A DNA stretch of 64,000 nt from Peterkaempfera podocarpi (GTDB lineage: Bacteria; Actinomycetota; Actinomycetes; Streptomycetales; Streptomycetaceae). Where the stretch lies: the NCBI RefSeq assembly GCF_042466665.1, contig NZ_CP162102.1:2170001-2234000 (forward strand). Reading direction: 5' to 3'. A program made the translations under genes and the position numbers. The notes beneath the pieces were generated by a model, which was not told where the DNA came from, searched no databases, and saw only the letters and a list, made by a program, of their open reading frames with translations. Each line of letters opens with the position of its first letter. Position 1 is the stretch's first letter. Positions 53,035 to 61,502 of the stretch are shown here, in pieces.

Positions 53035-53826
53035 TCAGGGCTGCGGCGGTGTCCAGACATAGGGGGTGGTGGTGGTCACGGCGTGGAAGCCGAGCCGGCG
53101 CAGGATCGGACTGCTGTCGTCGGAGGCGTCCACCTGCAGATAGGTGACCCCGCGGGCGAGGGCGAGCCGGGCGCGGGCGGTGACCAGCGCGCGGTAGATC
53201 CCCCTGCCCCGCCAGGCGGGCAGCGTGGAGCCGCCCCACAGACCGGCGAACTCCGTCCCCTCCCGCAGGACCAGCCAGGCGGCGCAGACCACCTCCCCCT
53301 CGGCCTCGGCGATCAGGACGGCGATCTCGTCGGGGGATGCGGAGATCCGCGCGCTCAGGTCGTCGCCGATCCAGCTCATGTCCTGGCCCCAGACCGTGGA
53401 CTCCAGGGCGGCGATACGGCGCATGTCCCGGTCGTCGCTGACCTGGCGCAGGACGACGCCGTCCGGCACGACGGGTTCCCCGGCCAGCTCGTCGGCACGG
53501 CCGATCAGGACGGTCTCCTGGGCCTCGGGGACGAAGCCGGCGGCGCGCAGGCGGTCGGTGAGGTCGGCAGGCCGGTCGTGACCCCGGAGCTTCCACTCCA
53601 CCGCCTCCCCCCGGGCTGCGAAGTAGTCGCGTTGACGGGCGATCAGCCGGTCGAGCTCGGCGCCGCGCACGCCGGGATCGGGGGGACCGGTCACCAGGCC
53701 GCGGAACTGGCCGACGACGCGCAGCAGCGGCCCGTCCTGCTCATAGCCCACCCCGGCCGGCGGGGTGGGCACCGCTCCGCGCATCTGCTCGTCATAGGCC
53801 GCGAGCAGGCCCTCGATGTCTGTCAC
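53035..53826 (-). CDS. GNAT-family N-acetyltransferase
   Basis: 263 residues from GTG 53826. The GNAT core lies in the C-terminal half: VVLRQVSDDRDMRRIAALES, EVVCAAWLVLREGTEFAGLW, the acetyl-CoA loop LPAWRGRGIYRALVTARARL (RGRGIY) and YLQVDASDDSSPILRRLGFH. The N-terminal 110 residues look like a degenerate second domain. The substrate is unknown. It converges on the diacylglycerol kinase gene with 11 bases between stops. Confidence 0.88.
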   Translation of the reverse strand: MTDIEGLLAAYDEQMRGAVPTPPAGVGYEQDGPLLRVVGQFRGLVTGPPDPGVRGAELDRLIARQRDYFAARGEAVEWKLRGHDRPADLTDRLRAAGFVPEAQETVLIGRADELAGEPVVPDGVVLRQVSDDRDMRRIAALESTVWGQDMSWIGDDLSARISASPDEIAVLIAEAEGEVVCAAWLVLREGTEFAGLWGGSTLPAWRGRGIYRALVTARARLALARGVTYLQVDASDDSSPILRRLGFHAVTTTTPYVWTPPQP

Positions 53827-53873
53827 AGCAGAGACGTTACAAACCCTGGCAACCGCTTTTGCCGTACGGCGTC

Positions 53874-54899
53874 TCAGCGCTGCCGCAGATACTCCGCGGC
53901 CCGGTCTCGGAGGTGGTCATGGAGGCCGTCGTACGCCCGGGTGCCGCCGAGGACGGTCTTGGGGAGCTTGGCCACCATGGTGTAGTTGGTGTCCACCACA
54001 TTGCCCGCGGGTGCCAGCCCGGTCTGGCTGACCAGTTGGTAGGCGTCCAGCCGGTGCAGGCCCGTCAGCCCGGCGGTCCAGCCGACCAGGTCGTGCTGGC
54101 TGATGCGGTAGGCGTCCTCCAGCGGGCGGGTGGAGCCGGTGGACATCAGGAAGGCGTCGCTCTCGATCCGGGGCCAGGCCGGGCCGCCGCCCTTGATCAG
54201 GTCGATGACCACGGCGGTGTTCATCGCCGACTCCACAGCGGTGCCGCAGACCTCGCCCTCACCCTGCCGGCAGTGGCCGTCGCCGAGGGAGAGCGCCGCT
54301 CCGGGGACGTTGACGCCCAGGTAGAGGGTGGTGCCGGCGCGCAGCTCAGGGGTGTCCATATTGCCGCCGTGGGCGCCCGGGGTGATGCTCATGATGACCT
54401 CGCCGGCGGCCGGGGCGACGCCCACGGTGCCGTGCATGGGGTCCAGCGGCAGTTCGACCTCCGGCCCCGTGCCGTCGAGCCGGGGGCGGAACCGGCAGGT
54501 GCCCCGGGCGCGGTCGATCTCGTAGACCCAGACCACCTCCTCCAGCGGCTCGTGCAGCATCGCCGTGGCATGGGTGGCGGTCAGCGCGCCGAAGTGCGGG
54601 AAGGTGGCGGAGAACGCCTGGTCGCGGGCGGGGGCGATGTCGGCGAAGTGCACCGCCAGGGTGTCCCCGGGCTCGGCGCCCTCGACATGGATGGGACCGG
54701 TCACCGGGTTGAGGTACGGAAAGGTGCAGACCTGGCTGGGCAGATCCGAGGTGGAGCGCACCAGACCGCCGAAGCAGTCCTCCGTGTACAGCTCGACCAC
54801 GGTGCCGGGCCGCACCCGCAGGACGGGCTCCCGGCCGCCGAAGGCGTAGCAGAAACGGTCGGGGGCGGGGTCCAGACGGACCACGTCGAGGTCGCTCAA
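53874..54899 (-). CDS. Acetamidase/formamidase
   Basis: 341 residues from TTG 54899, which overlaps the permease stop; GGAGGAGCAGCC upstream supports this rare start. Family blocks: VELYTEDCFGGLVRS, NPVTGPIHVEGAEPGDTLAV, FPHFGALTATH, HGTVGVAPAAGEVIMSITPG, and the metal-site GAHGGNMDTPELRAGTTLYL with LGDGHCRQGEGEVCGTAVE. It hydrolyses short amides to ammonia and the acid. Coupling to an amino-acid/amine permease suggests uptake and use of an amide as a nitrogen source. Confidence 0.9.
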   Translation of the reverse strand: MSDLDVVRLDPAPDRFCYAFGGREPVLRVRPGTVVELYTEDCFGGLVRSTSDLPSQVCTFPYLNPVTGPIHVEGAEPGDTLAVHFADIAPARDQAFSATFPHFGALTATHATAMLHEPLEEVVWVYEIDRARGTCRFRPRLDGTGPEVELPLDPMHGTVGVAPAAGEVIMSITPGAHGGNMDTPELRAGTTLYLGVNVPGAALSLGDGHCRQGEGEVCGTAVESAMNTAVVIDLIKGGGPAWPRIESDAFLMSTGSTRPLEDAYRISQHDLVGWTAGLTGLHRLDAYQLVSQTGLAPAGNVVDTNYTMVAKLPKTVLGGTRAYDGLHDHLRDRAAEYLRQR

Positions 54900-56305
54900 G
54901 GCTGCTCCTCCGTTGCGGGGACGGCGGTGGTCTCCAGGTCGGTCCGGCGCCCGGTGGCGAGCAGCACCAGCAGTACGGCCACTCCGACGGCCAGCCAGAG
55001 GAAGCCCAGCCGCTGGGCCGCCACCTTGGCGTTGACCACCACGTACACCAGGATGGCGAAGCCGATCGCCGGGGCGAGCAGATGGCGCCACCAGTCGCGG
55101 CTCCCCCTGCGCACCACATAGTGGACGACCACCGAGACATGGAGCACCAGAAACGCCGTCAGCGCACCGAAGTTGACCAGTGAGCCGAGCAGGGTGATGC
55201 CGTCGGAGCGGGCGTTCATCCACAGGCCGAGGCCCAGGGAGACCGCGGCGACCAGCAGGGTGGCGTTCACCGGGACCTTGCGGCGGGGGTCGACCCGGGC
55301 GAGGAAGGCGGGCAGCCGGCGGTCGCGGGCCATGGCGTAGAGCAGCCGTGAGGTGGCGGCCTGGGCGACCAGGGAGTTGGCGAATCCCCAGGCGATGGCC
55401 GTGGCCAGCGCGCTGAGGGTGCCCAGCCAGGCGCCTCCGGCGGCCCGCGCGGCGTCGTAGAAGGCGGTGCCGTCCGGGTCGCCGTCGCTGATCAGCTGCG
55501 CGGGGTGCGGCACCAGCATCGCCGCCACCCAGGTCTGGGCGATGAAGAGCAGTCCGGCCAGGCCCAGTGCGGCGGCCATGGAGCGGCCGATGGCGCGGGC
55601 CGACTCCCGGTTCTCCTCGGCGAGGGTGGAGATGCCGTCGAAGCCGAGGAAGCTGAGGACCGCGATGGAGACCGCCCCGAAGACCAGCGACCAGGAGAAG
55701 GTGCGGTGGTCGTAGAAGGCGTGGAGGCTGAAGCCGTTGCCCTTGCCCTGGGCCAGCGCGATGACACCGACGACCAGGAAGACGGCCAGTACGGCCAGTT
55801 CGCCGGCCAGCATCACCTTGTTGATCCGGGCGGTCATGGTGATGCCCAGGTAGTTGACGGCGGTGTTCAGCAGGACGAAGCCCAGCAGCCACAGCCACAC
55901 CGGGACGGAGCCGACCAGCGAGTGCATGGCCACGGCCGCGATCAGATAGAGCAGCGCCGGGACGAGGACGTAGTCCAGCAGGATCATCCAGCCCGCGAGA
56001 AAGCCGACCGGTGCCGCGATGCCGCGCCCCGCGTAGCTGTAGACCGAGCCGGCCATCGGGAAGGCCCGGGACATCTGGGCGTAGGAGGCGGCGGTGAACA
56101 TCATGGCCAGCATGCCCACCGCGTACGCCAGGGCGACCATGCCCCCGGAGCCTGCGAAGACACCGCCGAAGATGCCGAACGGCGCGATCGGCACCATGAA
56201 CACCAGTCCGTAGACCAGCAGGTCGCGGAAGCCCAGCGAGCGTTGCAGCTCCTGGGTGTAGCCATAGCCCTCGATCGTGCCTTCGCCGGACGACTGCTCG
56301 CTCAC
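54896..56305 (-). CDS. APC-family amino-acid/amine permease
   Basis: 469 residues from GTG 56305 (GGGAGG six bases upstream); 12 predicted membrane helices. Near the N-terminus LLVYGLVFMVPIAPFGIFGG is the unwound TM1 substrate region, then SVYSYAGRGIAAPVGFLAGW and SFLGFDGISTLAEENRESAR (TM6 and loop) are typical of the APC superfamily. The C-terminal half includes VAQAATSRLLYAMARDRRLP. The coupled acetamidase suggests an amide or amino-acid substrate. Confidence 0.9.
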   Translation of the reverse strand: MSEQSSGEGTIEGYGYTQELQRSLGFRDLLVYGLVFMVPIAPFGIFGGVFAGSGGMVALAYAVGMLAMMFTAASYAQMSRAFPMAGSVYSYAGRGIAAPVGFLAGWMILLDYVLVPALLYLIAAVAMHSLVGSVPVWLWLLGFVLLNTAVNYLGITMTARINKVMLAGELAVLAVFLVVGVIALAQGKGNGFSLHAFYDHRTFSWSLVFGAVSIAVLSFLGFDGISTLAEENRESARAIGRSMAAALGLAGLLFIAQTWVAAMLVPHPAQLISDGDPDGTAFYDAARAAGGAWLGTLSALATAIAWGFANSLVAQAATSRLLYAMARDRRLPAFLARVDPRRKVPVNATLLVAAVSLGLGLWMNARSDGITLLGSLVNFGALTAFLVLHVSVVVHYVVRRGSRDWWRHLLAPAIGFAILVYVVVNAKVAAQRLGFLWLAVGVAVLLVLLATGRRTDLETTAVPATEEQP

Positions 56306-56463
56306 TTCGCCTCCCGGAGGACGGTGGCGTATGGCTGCCGCAGCGATGATAAGGGCCCAACGGCCCTGGCGGAACGGCCCGTTCCCCCTGGGTGAACCTC
56401 TGTCCCGCCGCCGCCCGGGGGGCCGGGGCGGCAGTCGCGGCGGCCGAAGAGAAGCATAGTCAG

Positions 56464-56473
56464 CCTATATAGG
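56464..56473. promoter_or_regulatory. AT-rich palindrome upstream of marR
   Basis: CCTATATAGG, a perfect 10-bp palindrome, followed by GATATAAAT just before the ATG at 56493. The AT content stands out in this genome and may combine the -10 region with an operator for the MarR protein encoded next. Confidence 0.45.
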
Positions 56474-56492
56474 TGCGTGATATAAATCCGCC

Positions 56493-56971
56493 ATGAGTGA
56501 CGTCCAGCCGGCCGGCGACGAGACGCCGCATTCCTGGAGCAGCTGGCGGTCCTCGCGGTCCGTCATCTGACGCCCCGGGACATCAGCTTCACCACGGCCT
56601 CCACCCTCGGCCGCCTGGCCCGGGGCGGCCCGGCCCGACTGACCGCCCTGGCCGCGGACGAAGGGGTCAGCCAGCCGTCGATGACCCAGCTGGTCCAACG
56701 CCTGGAGCGGCAGGGCCTGGTCCGCCGCACCAGCGATCCGGCGGACGGCCGGGTGGTCCTGGTGGCCGTCACCGACGCCGGACGGGAGCTGTTGGCCGAC
56801 CGCCGCCGGGCACGCACCGAGCGCCTGGCCGCACTGCTCGCAGCCCTTCCCGCCGAGGACCGGGAGGCACTGGCGGCCGCGGCCGCCGGTGCACTGCCAG
56901 CCCTGGAGCGGCTGGTGGCGGTGGCGGTCGAGGCCGGGTTCCCGGAGGCGGACCGCCGCCCGGCCGACTGA
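56493..56971 (+). pseudogene. MarR-family regulator (frameshifted near the N-terminus)
   Basis: ATG 56493 reads MSDVQPAGDETPHSW and soon hits a stop. From about 56530 the conserved MarR sequence lies in the next frame: AFLEQLAVLAVRHLTPRDIS, FTTASTLGRLARGGPARLTA, LAADEGVSQPSMTQLVQRLE and GLVRRTSDPADGRVVLVAVT. One missing base near 56526-56530 (probably CCGGCA read as CCGCA) explains it; no start codon exists in the second frame before the conserved part except a late ATG at 56681 that would cut the DNA-binding domain. The repaired length is about 159 residues. It precedes an MFS exporter gene. Confidence 0.75.
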
Positions 56972-57008
56972 CGAGGCGTCACACAGCACTCGAGTCTGGA
57001 GTCCCCCC

Positions 57009-58280
57009 GTGTCCGCTCACCCCGGAGCACCCAACCCCTTCCGGCAGCCCAAAGCCGTCTGGGCCGTGGCCTTCGCCTGCGTGATCTCCTTCATGGGGAT
57101 CGGCCTGGTCGACCCGATCCTGCCCGCCCTCTCCTCCCAGCTGCACGCCACACCCAGCCAGGTGTCGCTGCTCTTCACCAGCTACCTGGTGGTCACCGCC
57201 GTCGCCATGCTGGTCACCGGCTTCGTCTCCAGTCGAATAGGCGCCAAGCGCACCCTGATCGCCGGCCTGGCCCTGATCGTGGTGTTCAGCGCACTGGCCG
57301 GCTCCTCCGGCAGCATCAGCGGCATCGTCGGCTTCCGGGCCGGCTGGGGGCTGGGCAACGCCCTGTTCATCGCCACCTCGCTGGCGGTCATCGTGGGCTC
57401 GGCCAGCGGCGGCTTCTCCGGCGCGATCATCCTGTACGAGACCGCGCTGGGCGTCGGCATCGCGGTCGGCCCGCTGCTGGGCGGCGAGCTCGGCTCGATC
57501 AGCTGGCGCGGCCCGTTCTTCGGCGTCGCCGTACTGATGGCCACAGCCCTGGTCGCCACCGTGGTCCTGGTGCAGCCCACCCCCGCACCGGCCCGGCGGG
57601 CCTCGGTACTGGACCCGCTGAAGGCGCTGCGCCACCGCGGACTGCTCACCATGGGCCTCACCGCGCTCTGCTACAACTGGGGCTTCTTCACGGTGCTGGG
57701 CTTCGCGCCCTACCCGATGGGTCTGGGCACCCACCAGCTCGGCTATGTCTTCACCGGCTGGGGTGTGCTGGTCGCCCTCTTCTCCGTCTTCGGCGCGCCA
57801 TGGCTGCAGGCCCGCTTCGGCATCGCCCGCACCCTCTATCTCAACCTGGCGCTGTTCGCCGTGGACATCCTGGTGATCGGCCTGTTCACCGACTCCCGGG
57901 CGACCCTGATCACCGCGGTGATCGTGGCCGGCGCCTTCATCGGCATCAACAACACCATCACCACCCAGGCGGTGATGACGGTCTCCCCCGTCGAGCGCCC
58001 CACCGCCTCCTCCGCCTACGGGTTCGTCCGCTTCATCGGCGGCGGCCTCGCCCCGTACGCGGCGGGCAAGCTCGCCGAGCACTACGGCGTCCATGCGCCG
58101 TTCTACGTCGGCGCGGCCGCGGTCGTCATCGGCATCGGCGTGCTGGCCACCGGGCACTCCCTGCTGGCGGACGCCGAGCGGGCGCAGGCCGCGGAGGCGG
58201 CCGGCCACACCCCGGACCAGGCGCAGCAGGACCGCCTGGAGCAGCAGGCGCTGGCCGAGGACGTGGGCTCCGCAAGCTGA
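57009..58280 (+). CDS. MFS transporter, DHA1-type
   Basis: 423 residues from GTG 57009 (GGAG seven bases upstream); 12 predicted membrane helices. WAVAFACVISFMGIGLVDPI at TM1, the motif A loop GFVSSRIGAKRTLIAGLA, and ILYETALGVGIAVGPLLGGE (motif C region) support a drug:proton antiporter. MVSPVERPTASSAYGFVRF-like segment near TM11 (TVSPVERPTASSAY) is common in this actinobacterial group. It follows the MarR gene closely and is probably its regulatory target. Confidence 0.9.
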   Translation: MSAHPGAPNPFRQPKAVWAVAFACVISFMGIGLVDPILPALSSQLHATPSQVSLLFTSYLVVTAVAMLVTGFVSSRIGAKRTLIAGLALIVVFSALAGSSGSISGIVGFRAGWGLGNALFIATSLAVIVGSASGGFSGAIILYETALGVGIAVGPLLGGELGSISWRGPFFGVAVLMATALVATVVLVQPTPAPARRASVLDPLKALRHRGLLTMGLTALCYNWGFFTVLGFAPYPMGLGTHQLGYVFTGWGVLVALFSVFGAPWLQARFGIARTLYLNLALFAVDILVIGLFTDSRATLITAVIVAGAFIGINNTITTQAVMTVSPVERPTASSAYGFVRFIGGGLAPYAAGKLAEHYGVHAPFYVGAAAVVIGIGVLATGHSLLADAERAQAAEAAGHTPDQAQQDRLEQQALAEDVGSAS

Positions 58281-58308
58281 GCCGCCGCCCACCCAGCAGA
58301 CTGGCGTC

Positions 58309-58746
58309 ATGAACCTCGCCGAACTGCACCTCTTCGGGCGGGCGCTGTCCGCCGCGGCCGTGCACGCCATGCAGCCCACCGGCTCGGAACCGCTGTCGCC
58401 GACCGAGCTGGTGGTGCTGCGCTGTCTGCACGGGCAGGACGGGCTGGCGGTGGGCGAGTTGGCCCGGCGGTGCGGGTTCGCCCAGAGCCGGATCTCCACC
58501 GTGGTGGCCGCGCTGCGCGACCGGGGGCTGCTGGAGGCCGCACCCGACCCCCGGGACCGGCGGCGGAACCTGGTCTCCACCACGGCACTGCTCAGGGAGC
58601 TGGCGGCCGCGGTGCCGGCGGTCGACGCCACACCGCTGCTGCGCGAGCTGCTGGCTGCGGCGGGGCCCCGGGCCGAGGAGCTGGTCGCGGCGCTCGGGGA
58701 GGCCGCCGCCGTCCTGGCGGCGCAGGCCGGGGAGCCGCAGCCCTGA
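58309..58746 (+). CDS. MarR-family regulator
   Basis: 145 residues from ATG 58309. Winged helix: PTELVVLRCLHGQDGLAVGE, LARRCGFAQSRISTVVAALR, DRGLLEAAPDPRDRRRNLVS. The N-terminal dimerisation helix is short. It lies 28 bases after the MFS gene and may be co-transcribed, giving the operon a regulator at each end. The ligand is unknown. Confidence 0.85.
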   Translation: MNLAELHLFGRALSAAAVHAMQPTGSEPLSPTELVVLRCLHGQDGLAVGELARRCGFAQSRISTVVAALRDRGLLEAAPDPRDRRRNLVSTTALLRELAAAVPAVDATPLLRELLAAAGPRAEELVAALGEAAAVLAAQAGEPQP

Positions 58747-58759
58747 GGGGCCGGCGGCG

Positions 58760-58798
58760 AGGGCCGGGGCCGGACGCATCGCGTCCGGCCCCGGCCCT
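58760..58798. terminator. Hairpin terminator with T tail
   Basis: An 18-bp perfect stem, AGGGCCGGGGCCGGACGC, with an ATC loop is followed by TT and then TCGG. It lies 14 bases past the MarR stop and about 85 bases before the convergent MFS gene's stop. Confidence 0.8.
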
Positions 58799-58883
58799 TT
58801 CGGTGCACCGTTTGCCCTCCGGTGCGCCGGTCGGCGGCCCGGCCTGTCCCTGGCCCTCGGGCTGCCGAGGCTGGCGTCCCCGG

Positions 58884-60479
58884 TCAGCCGGCGGTGGCCG
58901 GCGCGGTGGCCTCACGGTCGGCCGGCTTGGGCTCCGGCTGCCCGCTGCGCAGCGGCACCTCACGGATGAGGGCGATGGCGACCAGGCCCAGCAGCGCGAT
59001 CGGCGCGGCGATCAGGAAGATGTTGCCGGAGGCGTGCCCGTACGCGGTCTCGACCACATGGGCGACCGGCGCGGGCAGGGTGTGCACATCGGGCAGCGAG
59101 CCGCCACTGCCGCTGCTCCGGACGCCGATGGCGGCCAGTCCGTCGGCGGTGTACGTCCCGACCTTGGAGGCGAGGACGGCGCCGAGCGCGGAGACGCCGA
59201 TCGCACCGCCGAGGCTGCGGAAGAAGGCCACCACGGAGCTGGCGGCGCCCAGTTCGTGCATGGGCACGGTGTTCTGCACGGCCAGCACCAGGTTCTGCAT
59301 CGTCATACCGACACCGCAGCCGACCAGGAACATATAGACACCCAGCAGCACGAACGAGGTGTCGGCGCGCACGGTGCCCATCAGGGCGAAGCCGACGGTG
59401 AGCAGCACCCCGCCGAGCACCATGTAGCGCTTCCAGCGGCCGGTGGCGGTGATCAATCGGCCGACGAGGGTGGAGGAGAGGAAGAGCCCGGCGATCATCG
59501 GCAGCGTCATCAGCCCGGAGACCGTCGGCGACTTGCCACGGCTGATCTGGTAGTACTGGCTGAGGAAGACGGTGGCGCCGAACATGGCGGTGCCCACGGC
59601 GAGGCTGGCGACCACCGCCAGGGTGACGGTACGTCCCCTGAAGAGGTGCATCGGGATGATCGGCTCGGCGGCCCTGGTCTCGGCCCGTACGAACAGCGCA
59701 GCCAGCACCAGTGCACCGCCCACCATGAGGGCGGTCTGCCAGGAGCCCCAGGCGAAGCTGGCCCCGGCCAGCGAGACCCAGATCAGCAGCAGGCTGACCG
59801 CCGCACTGACCAGCACGGCACCCAGGTAGTCGACCTTGACCCGGCGCTTGACCACCGGCAGCTTCAGGGTGCGCTGCAGCACGACCAGGGCGAGCGCGGC
59901 GAAGGGGACGCCGACGTAGAAGCACCAGCGCCAGCCGAGCCAGGAGGTGTCCACGATGACACCGCCGAGGAGCGGGCCGCCGATGGTGCCGACGGCCATG
60001 ACCGCGCCCAGGTAGCCGTTGTACTTGCCCCGCTCGCGCGGCGGGATCATGGTGGCCAGGATGACCTGGGCCAGCGCGGTGAGTCCGCCGGCGCCCAGGC
60101 CCTGCACCACCCGGCAGCTGATCAGCATCCCGGTGTTCTGCGACAGGCCGGCCAGGGCCGAGCCCACGATGTAGACGCCCAGGGAGAGCTGGATCAGCAG
60201 CTTCTTGCTGGTCAGGTCGGCGAGCTTGCCCCAGATCGGAGTGGAGACGGTGGTGGCCAGCAGGGTGGCGGTGACCACCCAGGTGTAGGCGGACTGGCTG
60301 CCGTGCAGGGCGGTGACGATGCGGGGCAGCGCGTTGGAGACCACGGTGCTGGACAGGATCGCCACAAAGAGGCCGAGCAGGAGGCCGGAGAGCGCCTCCA
60401 TGATCTGGCGGTGCGTCATGGGTGCCGGGGCACCCGGATTTCCCGTTCCTGCGGGAGCGGTGGCTGGCTGCTGTGCCAC
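58884..60479 (-). CDS. MFS drug transporter, DHA2 family
   Basis: 531 residues from GTG 60479 (AAGGGA eight bases upstream); 14 predicted helices. SGLLLGLFVAILSSTVVSNA with the motif D1 position, WGKLADLTSKKLLIQLSLGV (motif A), QGLGAGGLTALAQVILATMI and GTIGGPLLGGVIVD (motif C) are typical of EmrB/QacA-type exporters. Its start is one base after the upstream MarR stop, so the two are one transcript controlled from the double palindrome at 61032. Confidence 0.9.
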   Translation of the reverse strand: MAQQPATAPAGTGNPGAPAPMTHRQIMEALSGLLLGLFVAILSSTVVSNALPRIVTALHGSQSAYTWVVTATLLATTVSTPIWGKLADLTSKKLLIQLSLGVYIVGSALAGLSQNTGMLISCRVVQGLGAGGLTALAQVILATMIPPRERGKYNGYLGAVMAVGTIGGPLLGGVIVDTSWLGWRWCFYVGVPFAALALVVLQRTLKLPVVKRRVKVDYLGAVLVSAAVSLLLIWVSLAGASFAWGSWQTALMVGGALVLAALFVRAETRAAEPIIPMHLFRGRTVTLAVVASLAVGTAMFGATVFLSQYYQISRGKSPTVSGLMTLPMIAGLFLSSTLVGRLITATGRWKRYMVLGGVLLTVGFALMGTVRADTSFVLLGVYMFLVGCGVGMTMQNLVLAVQNTVPMHELGAASSVVAFFRSLGGAIGVSALGAVLASKVGTYTADGLAAIGVRSSGSGGSLPDVHTLPAPVAHVVETAYGHASGNIFLIAAPIALLGLVAIALIREVPLRSGQPEPKPADREATAPATAG

Positions 60480-60480
60480 G

Positions 60481-61011
60481 TCAGGATTCCCTTCGTGCCG
60501 CCCCGGGGGCGGCCGGTGATGCGGTGGTGTACGGAGGTTCGGCGGGCCGGGTCCAGTCCGGCGACTGTGCGGTGCCGGACTGCGGCGGGAGGAGCCCCAG
60601 GTCGCGGTGGAGGCGGCGGAGCAGCCGGGCGAGGCTGTCCAGGTCGGTGTCGTCCCAGGCGGCCGTGGCGTCGGCCAGCTGCACGGCCCGGGTGCGCAGC
60701 ACGTCGGCGACCACCCGGCGGCCGGCCTCGGTTGCGCTGATCAGGCAGGAGCGGCCGTCCGAGGGGTTGGGCCGGCGGACGGCGAGGCCGAACTGCTCCA
60801 GGTGGGCCAGGCGGCGGCTGACCACGGACATGTCGAGGAGGAGGCACTCGGAGAGCTCGACCATCCGCATCTCCCCCTGCCTGCACAGGGTGGCGAGCAT
60901 GGCGACGGCCGCCCTGGTCTGCGTGGGGACCGGCTGGTCCGCACGGCGGAGCAGCAGGGTGACTCCCCTGAGATCGTCGGACATCTCCGACAGGACCCGC
61001 TTTCTCGACAT
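60481..61011 (-). CDS. MarR-family regulator of the DHA2 exporter
   Basis: 176 residues from ATG 61011. HTH/wing: AVAMLATLCRQGEMRMVELS, ECLLLDMSVVSRRLAHLEQF, GLAVRRPNPSDGRSCLISAT. The C-terminal 30 residues are a disordered Pro/Ala/Ser tail. Upstream are two copies of TTGCCTnAGGCAA (61032-61069). It is transcribed with the exporter 1 base away, the common autoregulated MarR-efflux arrangement. Confidence 0.88.
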   Translation of the reverse strand: MSRKRVLSEMSDDLRGVTLLLRRADQPVPTQTRAAVAMLATLCRQGEMRMVELSECLLLDMSVVSRRLAHLEQFGLAVRRPNPSDGRSCLISATEAGRRVVADVLRTRAVQLADATAAWDDTDLDSLARLLRRLHRDLGLLPPQSGTAQSPDWTRPAEPPYTTASPAAPGAARRES

Positions 61012-61031
61012 CGAAACATCTCCATCGATGA

Positions 61032-61069
61032 TTGCCTGAGGCAACCGTATCAGTGGTTGCCTCAGGCAA
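61032..61069. promoter_or_regulatory. Two perfect MarR operators TTGCCTnAGGCAA
   Basis: TTGCCTGAGGCAA at 61032-61044 and TTGCCTCAGGCAA at 61057-61069 are identical 13-bp palindromes except for the centre base, 25 bp apart (about 2.4 helical turns). They sit 20 bases upstream of the marR ATG, where a bound dimer pair would cover the promoter. Confidence 0.85.
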
Positions 61070-61502
61070 CCATCCCTGGAGATGTATATGTTCCTGTGCT
61101 CTGCGTCACCGCACGGGGGCTGCGCCGCATCGGGTGCGCGCGAGGACGCGAGAAGGGAAGGCAGGGGGCCGGTCCTGCGGCCCTGTCGAGCGCACCTGTC
61201 GCCGGCCGCCGTATCGGGCCCCGGCACTGCGGCACCCCGCGCCGCACGGCGGCATCCTGCCGATCCTGAGGTCGCCGGTTGCGGGGTGGGCACGGTCGCC
61301 CGTCATGCCCCGGGCCGACGGGCGAGGCCCGGGCGGGGTCACCGGAGTGCCGGCCGGGGCCCGTACCCGCCACCGCCCGGCGCCGTCCCGGCCCGGTCGA
61401 CCACCGGGCCCACCGGGCCCACCGGGCCCGCCGGGCGGGCAGAGCCCGCTCAGCTACCGGGCCCGCCCGATTGCCGGGCCCGCTTCAGCCACCGGACCGG
61501 CC
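61070..61502. other. Non-coding stretch with short GC repeats
   Basis: 433 bases between the double operator and the stop of the kinase gene. It contains three tandem copies of ACCGGGCCC (61403-61429) and many CCGGGC/GCCCGG inversions that could fold as a terminator for the kinase transcript. A frame starting at 61082 is open but has streptomycete-untypical codons (AGA, AGG) and no family resemblance. No gene supported. Confidence 0.5.
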
